Below, piece after piece: positions 18,060 to 27,499 of a stretch of DNA of 64,000 bases; position 1 is the stretch's first letter, and every line of letters starts with the position of its first letter. The stretch covers positions 1-64,000 of the forward strand of contig DETV01000038.1 of the NCBI GenBank assembly GCA_002361775.1, given 5' to 3'. Both the position numbers and the translations under genes were made by a program. The notes below the pieces were generated by a model. The model did not search any database, had not been told where the DNA came from, and worked only from the letters and a program-made list of their open reading frames with translations. The DNA comes from Eubacterium sp. UBA3279 (GTDB lineage: Bacteria; Bacillota; Clostridia; Lachnospirales; Lachnospiraceae).

Positions 18060-19379
18060 TTGGGCAAAAGAAAGATGATGCTGATAAGTTTTATGTTGTT
18101 TTCACTGTTTTTTGGGGCGGGAAATTTAATTTTTCCTCCATTTTTAGGACAAAATGCAGGGGAAACGGCGCCTTTGGCTATTGCAGCATTTTTAATCACA
18201 GCAGTGTTGCTTCCGGTTTTGGGCGTGATTGTAGTGGCGGATTTTGATGGGTTGGATAATCTGGCAAGAAAGTTGGATCATCGCTTTGCAATTGTTTTTA
18301 CAGTATTGATTTACTTATCTATTGGACCGGGATTGGGAATTCCAAGAGCTGCATCTGTGCCGTTTGAGATGGCAGTAGCGCCCTATCTTCCGGCAGATGC
18401 TCCCTTAAAATTATGTATGTTGGGATATTCCCTCGTCTTTTTTGTGATTGCTGCCTGGCTGGCGCTGACGCCTAACAAACTGGTAGAGAGAATCGGAAAG
18501 GTTTTAACCCCGTCCCTGCTGCTTTTGCTGATATTTTTATTTGTGAGTTTTTTATTCCGGGGAAAAGCGGATGTTGCAGCAGCTCAGGAAGCTTACGCTT
18601 CTAATCCAATGGTGAAAGGATTTCTGGAAGGTTACCAGACAATGGATACTATTGCTGCGTTAAATTTTGGACTGGTAATTTCTGTTACCATTCAGAATCA
18701 GGGTGTGAAAAAGAAAAAAAGTGTAATGCGTTATACCATATTGGCAGGTATTGTGGCGGGAACAATCCTGTCGGGCGTTTATCTGATGTTGGCTTATATG
18801 GGAATGAAAAGTTCTGCCGTATATCCTATTCAGGAAAACGGAGCCTGGACACTGCGGTGTATCGTTTCTCAATTGTTTGGAGGACCGGGAGCAATTTTGC
18901 TGGCGGCGATTTTTACTCTGGCCTGTCTGACTACCTGTGTGGGTCTGATTACTTCTATTTCTCAGTTTTTCTCAAAATTAATGAAAAAACTGAGTTACAG
19001 ACAGTGGGTATTGGTGATCACAGGATTTTCCTTTTTGATTTGTAATCAGGGATTAAACACGATTTTAGGTCTGTCTGTACCGGTGTTAGACGCCATTTAT
19101 CCTATGTCGATTGTTTTGATTGTGCTTGGATTATGTGATGCACTGCTGAAAAATAATCGTTTTATTTATCCGGTTACTATAGCGTCTGTTGGCGTTGTAA
19201 GTATACTTTATGTGTTGGATAAAGGAAGAGTACCCTTAGGTGTTTTTGGGAAGATACTGCATCGGCTGCCATTGTATTCCATGGGACTTGGATGGGTTAC
19301 GGTGGCTTTTGCAGCCGTATGTGTCAGCATAGTGCTTGCTGTTTTACTGGGAGGAAGAAAAGGAAAACAGGTCGATTGA
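18060..19379 (+). CDS. brnQ: Branched-chain amino acid:cation symporter
   Basis: 439 residues, TTG start at 18060 with GAAGGGGGAC upstream. Twelve membrane segments; the N-terminal 'FSLFFGAGNLIFPPFLGQNAG' is the LIVCS family hallmark. Imports leucine, isoleucine and valine with sodium or proton. Single-gene unit closed by a terminator. It fits the leucine economy visible elsewhere in the window (T-box-controlled leuA), although no shared regulatory element was seen. Confidence 0.92.
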   Translation: MGKRKMMLISFMLFSLFFGAGNLIFPPFLGQNAGETAPLAIAAFLITAVLLPVLGVIVVADFDGLDNLARKLDHRFAIVFTVLIYLSIGPGLGIPRAASVPFEMAVAPYLPADAPLKLCMLGYSLVFFVIAAWLALTPNKLVERIGKVLTPSLLLLLIFLFVSFLFRGKADVAAAQEAYASNPMVKGFLEGYQTMDTIAALNFGLVISVTIQNQGVKKKKSVMRYTILAGIVAGTILSGVYLMLAYMGMKSSAVYPIQENGAWTLRCIVSQLFGGPGAILLAAIFTLACLTTCVGLITSISQFFSKLMKKLSYRQWVLVITGFSFLICNQGLNTILGLSVPVLDAIYPMSIVLIVLGLCDALLKNNRFIYPVTIASVGVVSILYVLDKGRVPLGVFGKILHRLPLYSMGLGWVTVAFAAVCVSIVLAVLLGGRKGKQVD

Positions 19380-19380
19380 T

Positions 19381-19413
19381 AAAAAAAGAAGCTCAGGGCG
19401 AGCTTCTTTTTTT
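19381..19413. terminator. Bidirectional terminator between brnQ and MATE gene
   Basis: AAAAAAAGAAGCTC and GAGCTTCTTTTTTT flank a five-base loop; A-run and T-run serve both converging genes. Confidence 0.85.
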
Positions 19414-19428
19414 GTCCGGAAGATGAAG

Positions 19429-20757
19429 TTAAAGAGATTTTTTCAGTAATCGAATGGCTGCGAAGGATGCGATAATTTCCGCAATGGGAAATGCCAGCCA
19501 GATTCCCACAGCTCCCAGCCAGTGAGATAAAAGCCAGCCCACAGGAACGATGATCACTAGCTGACGAAGGAGGGAGATGACAAGTGATTTTTTACCCTGT
19601 CCCAAAGCTTCGAAGACTCCGGAAGCTACAATGCCTATGGTGGACAGAAGGAAACTGCAGCCGATAATCCTAAGAGCCGGAATTCCATGTGCCATCAGAC
19701 TTTCATCCGCATCAAAAAGCCGGAGGATGGGCTGGGGGAAAACAAGAGCCCCAATTGTTCCGATCAGCATGATGACTGCAACAAGACCGATACTGCACCG
19801 GATTGTTTTTTTAACTCTCTGGTTTTCTCCGGCGCCATAATTATAGCTGATAATAGGACGCATTCCCTGAACCACACCGTTGGAAGGCATGTTGATAAAT
19901 GTCTGCAATTTAAAATAGAGACCGAAAACAGCCACATATACGGAACCAAGTCTGGTAAGGATTCCATTCAGGATTCCTGTGAGAAGGGATGGCATAGCCA
20001 GCATAAGACTGGAAGGAATTCCAATACTGTAGATCTTACAGATTAATTCTTTGTCCGGTTTCATGTAACGGGGATGAATGGCCACTCCAATATCTGTTTT
20101 CAGACAAACGATAATATAAAGAAGCAGGGCGCCAAACTGTCCGATCACTGTGGCTACGGCAGCGCCGGTAACTCCCATGGCGGGAAGTCCAAACCAGCCA
20201 AAAATCAGGACAGGATCCAGAAGGATGTTGATGATACAGCCGCTGGCCATCAGATACATGGTGGTTTTCATTTTCCCGATTCCCTGAAATATTTTTTCCA
20301 GGCACATCTGAAGTAACTGACCAAAAGAAACGCACATAACGATATACGTGTAATCACAGGCCCATTTTAAGACTTTAGGGTCTTGCGTAAACATTTGCAA
20401 AAAGGGTTTTGTGATAAAGATTCCAGCCAGAATAAACAGAAGACAGTGAAAAACTACCAGTGCAATGCCCAGTGAAGCGGCATGGTCCGCCTTTTTTCGG
20501 TTTCCTGCGCCCAGACTCATGGAAATCACAGAACCGATTCCTATACCCATACCCACACCCACAGACATAATGGTGTTTTGAAGGGGAAAGGCCAGGGAAA
20601 CGGCAGTAAGGGCATCTGTCCCTAATTTTGCCACCCAGATACTGTCCACGATATTGTATAAAGACCCAATAAGCATGGAAAACATTACCGGGACAGACAT
20701 AGATACCAAAAGCTTAAAAACAGGCTTTTCTTTCATAAAAGATTGGTTTTGCTCCAT
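19429..20757 (-). CDS. MATE family efflux transporter
   Basis: 442 residues from the ATG at 20757, which has AAGGAG eight bases upstream; an in-frame ATG at 20832 would lie inside the leader hairpin and lacks a ribosome site. Twelve membrane segments in two homologous halves, starting 'FKLLVSMSVPVMFSMLIGSLYNIVDSIWV', typical of the DinF/NorM-like MATE group. These pumps export cationic drugs or metabolites with sodium or proton. A terminator-type hairpin sits between its promoter and its start, suggesting attenuation. Confidence 0.9.
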   Translation of the reverse strand: MEQNQSFMKEKPVFKLLVSMSVPVMFSMLIGSLYNIVDSIWVAKLGTDALTAVSLAFPLQNTIMSVGVGMGIGIGSVISMSLGAGNRKKADHAASLGIALVVFHCLLFILAGIFITKPFLQMFTQDPKVLKWACDYTYIVMCVSFGQLLQMCLEKIFQGIGKMKTTMYLMASGCIINILLDPVLIFGWFGLPAMGVTGAAVATVIGQFGALLLYIIVCLKTDIGVAIHPRYMKPDKELICKIYSIGIPSSLMLAMPSLLTGILNGILTRLGSVYVAVFGLYFKLQTFINMPSNGVVQGMRPIISYNYGAGENQRVKKTIRCSIGLVAVIMLIGTIGALVFPQPILRLFDADESLMAHGIPALRIIGCSFLLSTIGIVASGVFEALGQGKKSLVISLLRQLVIIVPVGWLLSHWLGAVGIWLAFPIAEIIASFAAIRLLKKSL

Positions 20758-20775
20758 TCTATTTACTCCTTTCGT

Positions 20776-20815
20776 AAAAAAAGCCTCCCCGGCCTGTTTT
20801 GATGCGGGAAGGCTT
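20776..20815 (-). promoter_or_regulatory. Leader terminator (attenuator) of the MATE gene
   Basis: On the minus strand AAGCCTTCCC (20815-20806) pairs with GGGGAGGCTT (20790-20781), one mismatch, followed by T7. It lies about 20 bases after the predicted transcription start and 25 bases before the MATE ribosome site, so RNA polymerase must read through it. Confidence 0.65.
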
Positions 20816-20844
20816 GCATATTCGTATTTCACTCACGAGACTGT

Positions 20845-20873
20845 ATTATATCGGATTTTAAAATAAAAAGCAA
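20845..20873 (-). promoter_or_regulatory. Promoter of the MATE gene
   Basis: On the minus strand TTGCTT (20873-20868), 17-base spacer and TATAAT (20850-20845). Confidence 0.65.
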
Positions 20874-20904
20874 GAAAAAAATAAATTCTTAAAGAAAGAA
20901 TTAA

Positions 20905-20956
20905 TGTTAACCAAAAACAAATAAAGGTTGACAATGAGAATCCGTTGTGGTATTTT
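20905..20956 (+). promoter_or_regulatory. bioY promoter with possible BirA operator
   Basis: TTGACA (20928-20933), 17 bases, TATTTT (20951-20956). TGTTAACC (20905-20912) and GGTTGACA (20926-20933) form an inverted pair that resembles BirA half-sites and covers the -35. The 13-base gap is shorter than the usual 14-16, so the BirA call is tentative. Confidence 0.5.
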
Positions 20957-20993
20957 GGTACAAGAAAAGACATTGGGAAGGAGAAGAATATAA

Positions 20994-21560
20994 ATGTCAA
21001 CAACAGCAGTTAACAGAAGTAAAACCTATGATCTTGTGTATATTGGAATGTTTGCGGTGATTATTGCCGTATGTTCCTGGATATCTATCCCTACAGCAGT
21101 TCCCTTTACTCTGCAGACGTTTGCAGTATTTCTGGCAGTGGGAGTGCTGGGAGGAAAACGGGGAACGTTAGCCGTATTGGTATATATTTTACTGGGAGCA
21201 GTGGGAATTCCTGTATTTTCTGGATTTAAAGGAGGCATTGGTGCGCTGACAGGCGTTACGGGAGGTTACATTGTAGGTTTTTTAGCTTCCGCTTTATTTC
21301 TCTGGGGAATGGAAAAATTGGTGGGAAGAAAGAAGAGTTGGATACTGGCTTTGCAAATGGTGGCAGCTCTGATTTTATGTTATGCCATTGGTACGGTATG
21401 GTTTATGGTTGTATATGGAGGAAATTCCGGTACTATGGGAGTGGGAACTGTTCTGGGAATGTGTGTGATTCCTTTTGTAATTCCCGATTTGATTAAAATA
21501 GGTTTTGCAGTAGTTATGAGTAAGGAGCTGGCAAAAGCTGTTCCTTTTCGGGAAAAGTAA
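20994..21560 (+). CDS. bioY: Biotin transporter BioY (ECF S component)
   Basis: 188 residues, six membrane segments. The family pattern 'ISIPTAVPFTLQTFAVFLAVGVLGGKRGT' and 'YILLGAVGIPVFSGFKGGIGALTGVTGGYIVGF' is complete. BioY binds biotin and works with a shared ECF energising module (EcfA/A'/T), not encoded here. AAGGAG lies upstream of ATG 20994. Monocistronic. Confidence 0.95.
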   Translation: MSTTAVNRSKTYDLVYIGMFAVIIAVCSWISIPTAVPFTLQTFAVFLAVGVLGGKRGTLAVLVYILLGAVGIPVFSGFKGGIGALTGVTGGYIVGFLASALFLWGMEKLVGRKKSWILALQMVAALILCYAIGTVWFMVVYGGNSGTMGVGTVLGMCVIPFVIPDLIKIGFAVVMSKELAKAVPFREK

Positions 21561-21587
21561 GACATAATAAGAAATAGAGATGTGTAG

Positions 21588-21640
21588 AAAAATCCACTGA
21601 TGACAATAGAATTATCTATTGCATTGGTGGATTTTTTTAC
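21588..21640 (+). terminator. Intrinsic terminator after bioY
   Basis: AAAATCCAC...CAATAG and CTATTG...GTGGATTTTT make a long, slightly bulged stem ending in T7. Confidence 0.8.
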
Positions 21641-21747
21641 GGTATCATAAGTAATTATATAGAAAGATGCAGAATTGTGGGAGTGCATAGCACGAAGCAA
21701 TTCGTTAGGCATCTTTTGTCCCCCAACATCACAGAAAGAGGAACGGT
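21641..21747 (+). promoter_or_regulatory. Leader of the two-component system, possibly structured
   Basis: GATGC (21666) and GCATC (21710) can close a domain holding ACGAA-GCAA-TTCGT, a GNRA-type hairpin (about 21692-21705). I do not recognise a known riboswitch; a promoter was not clearly seen. Confidence 0.3.
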
Positions 21748-23535
21748 ATGAAGAAAAAAACATTACATTCAAAATCAATTTTCTGGCAGTTGGTAGTATT
21801 TGCTCTTTTGATCAGTTTAATACCGATTCTTATTATCAGCAGCCTTTTATTTCAAAAACTGGAAAGTATGGTAGTGGAAGAAATGATGGAGTATCACAGT
21901 CAGATATCTTCCCAGTACACAAAAAATATAGAAGAAAAACTGAAACAGTATCAGGACAGTCTGGAATTTATATCAAATAATACCATGATTATGAATACTC
22001 TGATGGATGAAGAGAATAATCCATATTTGCGTGGAAAGATTGTCAGTGAAGAAGTAGCGAAATCTCTTCTTTTAGAGGAACAGAGTGAAATCTATAACTG
22101 TATGGTATATTCCATGGTGGATGAGGTGCCGGTTTACGGTCCCAGTGTAACCATGTTTCAGGAGGCAACCCGGGAATTTTGGTATGATGAGGAAAAATTA
22201 AACAGTAATCAATGGTTTTCCTATGAAATACCGGTGAGGGAAAAAGGGATCCTGTCCCTGGTAAAAGATATTGAAAAAATAGATTTGAATTCTTTTTACA
22301 GGCAGCATCTGGGCATTGTGAAGCTGGATATTAATATGGATCGGTTATTTACTCCAGCCGTATTGAAGGATTCAGGAGACGCCAGCTATGATGTGATTAT
22401 TTTTGATGATGATAAAGAAGTTTTTTATGTTACGGATAAGGAAAAAATAAAAATTCTGAAACAATATCTGAAAGAAGGGTCAAAGACACGAGAAGATATT
22501 AAAACAAAAGAACGGCCAAAAGAAATTGAAACGTATGTGCTGAATGAAACGAATCTGGGTTCCTATGGGATGCATATACTTTTTCTGTTTGATAACAAGG
22601 AACTGATAGAGCGTAAAACAGAGATTCAATATCTGGTATTTCCCATGTTGATCGTAATGATTCTTCTTGTGGTGGGATGCGCATATTTTTACAGCCGTAA
22701 TTTCTCTTCCCGTGTAGAACGACTGGTAAATAAATTTAAGAGAGCAGAGACGGGAGATATGACCCTGATGGATCCCATAGAGGGAAATGATGAAATCGCA
22801 GTGCTGGATCAGCAATTTAGTCATATGCTGGTGAAACTGGATCAATTGATTAAAACAAATTATATCCAGCAGTTGGAAAATAAGGAAACTCAGTTGAGAA
22901 ATCTTCAGTTGCAGATCAATCCTCATTTTCTGTATAACACTCTGGAAACCATCAGTTCCATAGCAGCCGTTAAGCAGGCGTTTGTAGTATGTGATATGTG
23001 TCAGAAGCTGGGAGAAATTTTCCGGTACAGTCTGGGAAAAAATCACGGAGAATTTGTTACTCTGGAGCAGGAACTGGTGCATACCCAAAACTATATTTTT
23101 ATTCAAAAGATTCGTTATGGAAGCCGGTTTGAGGTGTTTTATAATGTGGAGGTGGACGTAAGCCATTTCCGAATTTTGAGATTTATCCTGCAGCCTATCG
23201 TGGAAAATGCGATTTTACATGGTCTGGGTGAACTGACAGGAACAGGTACTCTGGAGATTTCTGTATATGAGCAGGATGAAAAGCTCCTGATTAAAATTGC
23301 AGATGACGGGGTGGGAATGGATGAAGAAAAAGTTGCAGAACTGAATGAATATATCAATGAAAAGAAAATACTAAAAGACAGCAAGAAGAGTATAGGAATC
23401 AGAAATGTAAATCAGAGAATCAAACTTTCCTGCGGTGAGGAATATGGGGTGAAAATTACAAGCCATCCTTATCAGGGCAGTTGTTTTTCTTTATGGCTGC
23501 CAATCATTAAAGGAGGAAAACAGGATGAGACATAA
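21748..23535 (+). CDS. Sensor histidine kinase, YesM type
   Basis: 595 residues. A membrane segment near 12-35, a large extracytoplasmic sensor domain to about 290, a second membrane segment near 292-313, HAMP (about 315-370), then the His_kinase domain with phospho-acceptor His393 in NPHFLYNTLE and HATPase motifs (N 'IVENAILHGL', G 'DDGVGMD', 'GIRNVNQRIKL'). This class senses extracellular carbohydrates in Clostridia and works with AraC-type regulators. It overlaps the partner regulator by 11 bases. Confidence 0.92.
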   Translation: MKKKTLHSKSIFWQLVVFALLISLIPILIISSLLFQKLESMVVEEMMEYHSQISSQYTKNIEEKLKQYQDSLEFISNNTMIMNTLMDEENNPYLRGKIVSEEVAKSLLLEEQSEIYNCMVYSMVDEVPVYGPSVTMFQEATREFWYDEEKLNSNQWFSYEIPVREKGILSLVKDIEKIDLNSFYRQHLGIVKLDINMDRLFTPAVLKDSGDASYDVIIFDDDKEVFYVTDKEKIKILKQYLKEGSKTREDIKTKERPKEIETYVLNETNLGSYGMHILFLFDNKELIERKTEIQYLVFPMLIVMILLVVGCAYFYSRNFSSRVERLVNKFKRAETGDMTLMDPIEGNDEIAVLDQQFSHMLVKLDQLIKTNYIQQLENKETQLRNLQLQINPHFLYNTLETISSIAAVKQAFVVCDMCQKLGEIFRYSLGKNHGEFVTLEQELVHTQNYIFIQKIRYGSRFEVFYNVEVDVSHFRILRFILQPIVENAILHGLGELTGTGTLEISVYEQDEKLLIKIADDGVGMDEEKVAELNEYINEKKILKDSKKSIGIRNVNQRIKLSCGEEYGVKITSHPYQGSCFSLWLPIIKGGKQDET

Positions 23536-25141
23536 TATATTGATTGTAGATGATGAGAAATTGATCCGCCAGGGCTTGAAAGCCAGGCTGGAATATCTGG
23601 GAATTGATGTGGATGAGATTTTTGAAGCTTCCAACGGTATGGAGGCATTGGAAGTGGTCAAAAATCATATCGTGGATATTGCAGTAACTGATATTCGTAT
23701 GCCGGACATGGATGGTCTGACATTAATACAGGAAATGAAAAAAATACAAAAAAATATTCAATTTGTAGTATTGAGCGGTTATGCGGAATTTTCTTATGCG
23801 GAGAAAGCAATCCGTTTGGATGTGAAAGCGTATCTGTTAAAACCGGTATCCAGCGAAGAATTGAAAAATACTTTCCAGAGATTGTATGCAGATATGAAAA
23901 ATCATATGAAGATACAAAATGCTGTCCGGATGAAACGACAGTTGGACCGGGAAAAACAGGAATATCTTCTGGAAAAAGAAATGAATACTTTTTTGTCTAC
24001 CACGGAAGAGAGAATTATGAGTGTTGATTTACTGTGTCAACTCTCCGGGATTCCCGTGGAAAACTATAACCGGGACAGAATACAAATGTATTTTTGTATG
24101 ATTCGGATAAATAAAGAGAGTTATGAAAATAAGAATTTCCGCCAGGTGGATTACGAACTGATACGTTTTTCCATAAAAAATGTATTTTATGAATTGGAAT
24201 CAGAATGTAAAAAATTTATTGTAAACAGTCTTTCCGATCACAATTATCTCTATGCGCTGTTTCTGGGAAAAGATGAGAAGTCCATCCGAGAGGAAATTGA
24301 GAGGATTTTCTTGAAAATGCGTTCTGTACTGGAAAACAAAATGGATATTTATCTCACTTTTGGAGTGAGCAGGTCTACCGCTCAGATGAGGGGACGGGCA
24401 GTACAGGAAGCAAAAGAAGCGTTAAATCAGAGAATCATATACGGAAATTCCAATATTTATTTCCATGAAGATATTGTGATCTGGAACGAACAGGAATTCC
24501 CGAGAACTCAGGTTTATCTGCTGAAACAGTATATGGAAAAGAGTGAAGCGGATAAAATACAGGAATTGCTTCATGAGATTTTTTCTGAAGAATTGGTGAA
24601 AAAATACGGAAGTTCTTACCTGAGGATTATGTGGGTTCGGATATTGAATATGATTTTTCAACTGTGTGACGGGAAGGAAAATAAAAATATCAGTGCAGAA
24701 GAATTATTGATGAATTTGAATCTTCCCGATTATATGCAGTCGATTTCCGAGATAAGGCAGAAAATTTCCGAGATTCTTATGAGCTGCATGAAAACAGACG
24801 GGATGGCTGAGGTGAGCGCCCGAAGTAAAATTCAGATGGCAGTCCGGTATATTCACAAGCATTACAGTGAAAATATTACTATTTTAGATCTGGCGGAGCG
24901 GTATGAGATGAGTCCCAATTACTTTTCTTCTATTTTTAAGCAGGAGATTGGTATATCGGCAGTCAACTTTATTACAGATGTGCGGATGAAAAAAGCGCAG
25001 GAGTTATTGTCCCAGTCAGATAACAGCGTGGTGGATATCGCAAAAAAAGTGGGATATGAGGACAGCCAGTATTTCTTCAGGGTATTTAAAAAGAATGTGG
25101 GTATGACGCCTCTTCAGTATCGGGAAGAAAACAGAAATTAA
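23525..25141 (+). CDS. Response regulator with AraC-type DNA-binding domain, YesN type
   Basis: 538 residues. Receiver domain residues 1-125 with phosphorylatable Asp56 (VTDIRMPDMDG) and Lys about 105; a long central region about 130-430; two AraC helix-turn-helix motifs at the C-terminus ('ITILDLAERYEMSPNYFSSIFKQEIG' region and 'VVDIAKKVGYEDSQYFFRVFKKNVGMTPLQYR'). Co-translated with the kinase. Its likely targets are the sugar-uptake promoters downstream, especially the repeat-rich one at 29.1-29.24 kb; that is inference from position. Confidence 0.92.
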   Translation: MRHNILIVDDEKLIRQGLKARLEYLGIDVDEIFEASNGMEALEVVKNHIVDIAVTDIRMPDMDGLTLIQEMKKIQKNIQFVVLSGYAEFSYAEKAIRLDVKAYLLKPVSSEELKNTFQRLYADMKNHMKIQNAVRMKRQLDREKQEYLLEKEMNTFLSTTEERIMSVDLLCQLSGIPVENYNRDRIQMYFCMIRINKESYENKNFRQVDYELIRFSIKNVFYELESECKKFIVNSLSDHNYLYALFLGKDEKSIREEIERIFLKMRSVLENKMDIYLTFGVSRSTAQMRGRAVQEAKEALNQRIIYGNSNIYFHEDIVIWNEQEFPRTQVYLLKQYMEKSEADKIQELLHEIFSEELVKKYGSSYLRIMWVRILNMIFQLCDGKENKNISAEELLMNLNLPDYMQSISEIRQKISEILMSCMKTDGMAEVSARSKIQMAVRYIHKHYSENITILDLAERYEMSPNYFSSIFKQEIGISAVNFITDVRMKKAQELLSQSDNSVVDIAKKVGYEDSQYFFRVFKKNVGMTPLQYREENRN

Positions 25142-25146
25142 AACAG

Positions 25147-25202
25147 AAAACATCGTTTTTTACAGGATAGTAGAATTCTCTAGTGAAAAACGGTGTTTTT
25201 TC
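25147..25202 (+). terminator. Intrinsic terminator after the two-component operon
   Basis: AAAACATCGTTTTTTAC pairs with GTGAAAAACGGTGTTTTT, ending in a T run. Confidence 0.75.
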
Positions 25203-25265
25203 TATTTTCTCAAAAAGTGTTTTGCTATATAGTGATGTCATTAAAAAGGAAAGGGAGGAAATGCA

Positions 25266-26507
25266 ATGCAAAAGTTTAAAAAAATTACGGATCAGAGGGT
25301 AACTCTGTTTCTATTTTTCCTGTGTTGGTTTGCATATTTTATGTCATACATTGGAAGATTAAATTATTCTTCTGCTATGACAGCCATGATTCAGGAAAGT
25401 GTTTTGACAAAAAGTGAAGCCGGCTTTATCAGCATGGTTTATTTTTTTACCTATGGGATCGGTCAGTTGTGTAACGGAATTCTGGGAGATAAATTCCATC
25501 CCGGAAAAATGATTTTTACCGGATTGGGCGTGGCTGCAATAGCCAATTTACTGATGGGATTTACAGAAAATTTCATTCTCATGTCACTGATCTGGGGAAT
25601 AAACGGATATGCACAGGCCATGATCTGGCCCCCAATTATTCGTATTTTTGCGGAAATGTTGGAAGGAAGCAGAAAAATCCAATTTTGTATTAACATTGTT
25701 TCTTCTCAGGTGGTGGGAACTTTGGGGTCTTACCTTATTGCAGCAGGAGTTATGTGGCTGATCGGATGGAAAGCAGTGTTCGGCGCAGCGGCTCTTTGTC
25801 TGGGAGCTATGGCGGTGATCTGGCTTTGGGGATTCAAAAGAGTAGAGAAATTTTCCATGGAACACGGGTATCTTCCAGATGAAACGGTAAAAAATGATAC
25901 ACAGAGACAGAAAGCTCAGGGAAAAATGTCTGAACTTTTGATTGGTTCCGGTTTGATTGCGGTAGTTTTCCCTGTTGTGATCCACGGAATGTTGAAAGAT
26001 GGAGTAACTACCTGGGTACCTACGTTTATTACGGAAACTTATTTTACCTCTCCTGCTTTTTCGATTTTGATTACCACAGTGCTTCCCATTGTAAATTTAA
26101 CAGGGGCATATGCGGCGCAGTATGTATACAGAAAATGTAAAAAGAGAGAATATATGGCAGCGATTGTATTTTTTGCAATTGCCACAGCGGCGCTTTTGGG
26201 AATCTGGGTTGGAAAATCGTATTCCATGGTACTTACCGTAGTGTTATTTGCCATGATCACAGCTTCTATGATGGCTGTAAATACGTTGTTTGTGAATATG
26301 CTTCCGCTGCGTTTTGAAAAACAGGAAAGGGTATCTACAGTATCCGGTTTCCTCAATTCCATGGCTTATCTGGGAACGGCAGTATCTACCTACACCATTG
26401 GCTTGATGGTAGAAAACCTGGGATGGAACATTACAATTGGAAGCTGGGTGATTTTTACAATGGCGGCTCTGATCTGTTGTGTGATTTTCAGAAAAAAAGA
26501 ATTTTAA
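25266..26507 (+). CDS. MFS transporter, organophosphate:phosphate antiporter-like
   Basis: 413 residues, twelve membrane segments. The N-terminus 'FAYFMSYIGRLNYSSAM' and the 'AQAMIWPPIIRIFAEM' stretch resemble the OPA family (GlpT, UhpT, UhpC, PgtP), which swaps sugar phosphates or glycerol phosphate for phosphate. GGGAGG precedes ATG 25266. Its place between the two-component system and two PHP phosphoesterase genes supports a phosphorylated substrate, but the substrate residues cannot be assigned by eye, so another organic anion is possible. Confidence 0.8.
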   Translation: MQKFKKITDQRVTLFLFFLCWFAYFMSYIGRLNYSSAMTAMIQESVLTKSEAGFISMVYFFTYGIGQLCNGILGDKFHPGKMIFTGLGVAAIANLLMGFTENFILMSLIWGINGYAQAMIWPPIIRIFAEMLEGSRKIQFCINIVSSQVVGTLGSYLIAAGVMWLIGWKAVFGAAALCLGAMAVIWLWGFKRVEKFSMEHGYLPDETVKNDTQRQKAQGKMSELLIGSGLIAVVFPVVIHGMLKDGVTTWVPTFITETYFTSPAFSILITTVLPIVNLTGAYAAQYVYRKCKKREYMAAIVFFAIATAALLGIWVGKSYSMVLTVVLFAMITASMMAVNTLFVNMLPLRFEKQERVSTVSGFLNSMAYLGTAVSTYTIGLMVENLGWNITIGSWVIFTMAALICCVIFRKKEF

Positions 26508-26521
26508 AATGGCGTGATATA

Positions 26522-26569
26522 AAAAATACAGGAAGTTATCGATGAGAACCGATGGCTTCCTGTATTTTT
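26522..26569. terminator. Bidirectional terminator between MFS and PHP genes
   Basis: AAAAATACAGGAAG (26522-26535) pairs with CTTCCTGTATTTTT (26556-26569); usable from both sides. Confidence 0.85.
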
Positions 26570-26572
26570 ATA

Positions 26573-27481
26573 TTAAAGATGTAAGACCGGACTTACACAG
26601 ACCAGATTTTCCAAAATGGTTTCATTTTCAAATAATTTTGGAATAATGATGGTTTCATTTTCCTGGAACCGGGAAAGAGGAATCTGTTCGTCTGCTCCGC
26701 AGGTGATCGTTCTCTGGGGTGTTTTCAGAGTGATCCGGTAGTTTTCCAGTGGCAAAGGCTGGTATCCCGGTTTGTTCATCTGCTTTATGGAAAATGTGAG
26801 GATTCCGTCTTTCAGGTGAGTCTCCAGCAGAGGACCTTTGCAGACCCAGGTGCGTCCCTGACGGATTGCGGCGGAGAGTTCTTCTGTTACATCTTGTCCT
26901 GGTTCGCCTTCTATATAGGTGGAGTAGTGACCGTGAAGAGTGCTGTTTCCGTGAAGATCCATACCGCAGGTGGCTGCAAGGCGTTCGCCCTGTAAAACAA
27001 GGCTTTCCCAAAGTAACAGTCCCTGTTCGTTTACTTCAAGAGGTTCCGGATTGTTGAAAATCTCAATAAAATTACAACAGGAGTAATCTGTCATGGTCAT
27101 AACAAACCGGCATCCCTGAGCAAAGGGCCATCCGAAGGAATATGGATGGGCAATACCTGCCAGAGCGCCTTTTTCTTTTAATGCCTGAAAGAGAAGCTCC
27201 GGTTTATGAAGATTGATATTTTCCCAGGGAACATATTCGGTTAGATTAAAACAGAGAATATGACCATAATAAGTGGTATATTCCATTCCGTAAATACAGG
27301 AGAGAGAAAGGTCTTCCTTTTCCAGAAGTTCTTTTATTTTCCTGTGACCGGAGATGGTATTGTGATCGGTGAGAGCAAAGGCATCTACCTGATCTTCTGC
27401 CATAAATTCTGCCAGTTCCCGGCAGGTGAACACCGCATCTGATTCGGTGGTATGATTATGTAATTCCAAACGTTTATACAT
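26573..27481 (-). CDS. PHP-domain metal-dependent phosphoesterase
   Basis: 302 residues. The N-terminal PHP motif LHNHTTESD (residues about 6-14), 'FALTDHNTISG' near 37 and 'AGIAHPYSFGWPF' near 112, with 'GMDLHG' near 190, supply the metal-binding His/Asp set. PHP enzymes split phosphate monoesters or diesters. The second half lacks a recognised domain. Divergent from the second PHP gene and followed downstream by the MFS carrier in opposite orientation. Real substrate unknown; a role in a phosphorylated sugar path is inferred from context. Confidence 0.85.
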   Translation of the reverse strand: MYKRLELHNHTTESDAVFTCRELAEFMAEDQVDAFALTDHNTISGHRKIKELLEKEDLSLSCIYGMEYTTYYGHILCFNLTEYVPWENINLHKPELLFQALKEKGALAGIAHPYSFGWPFAQGCRFVMTMTDYSCCNFIEIFNNPEPLEVNEQGLLLWESLVLQGERLAATCGMDLHGNSTLHGHYSTYIEGEPGQDVTEELSAAIRQGRTWVCKGPLLETHLKDGILTFSIKQMNKPGYQPLPLENYRITLKTPQRTITCGADEQIPLSRFQENETIIIPKLFENETILENLVCVSPVLHL

Positions 27482-27499
27482 AGTGATACAACTCCTTTC

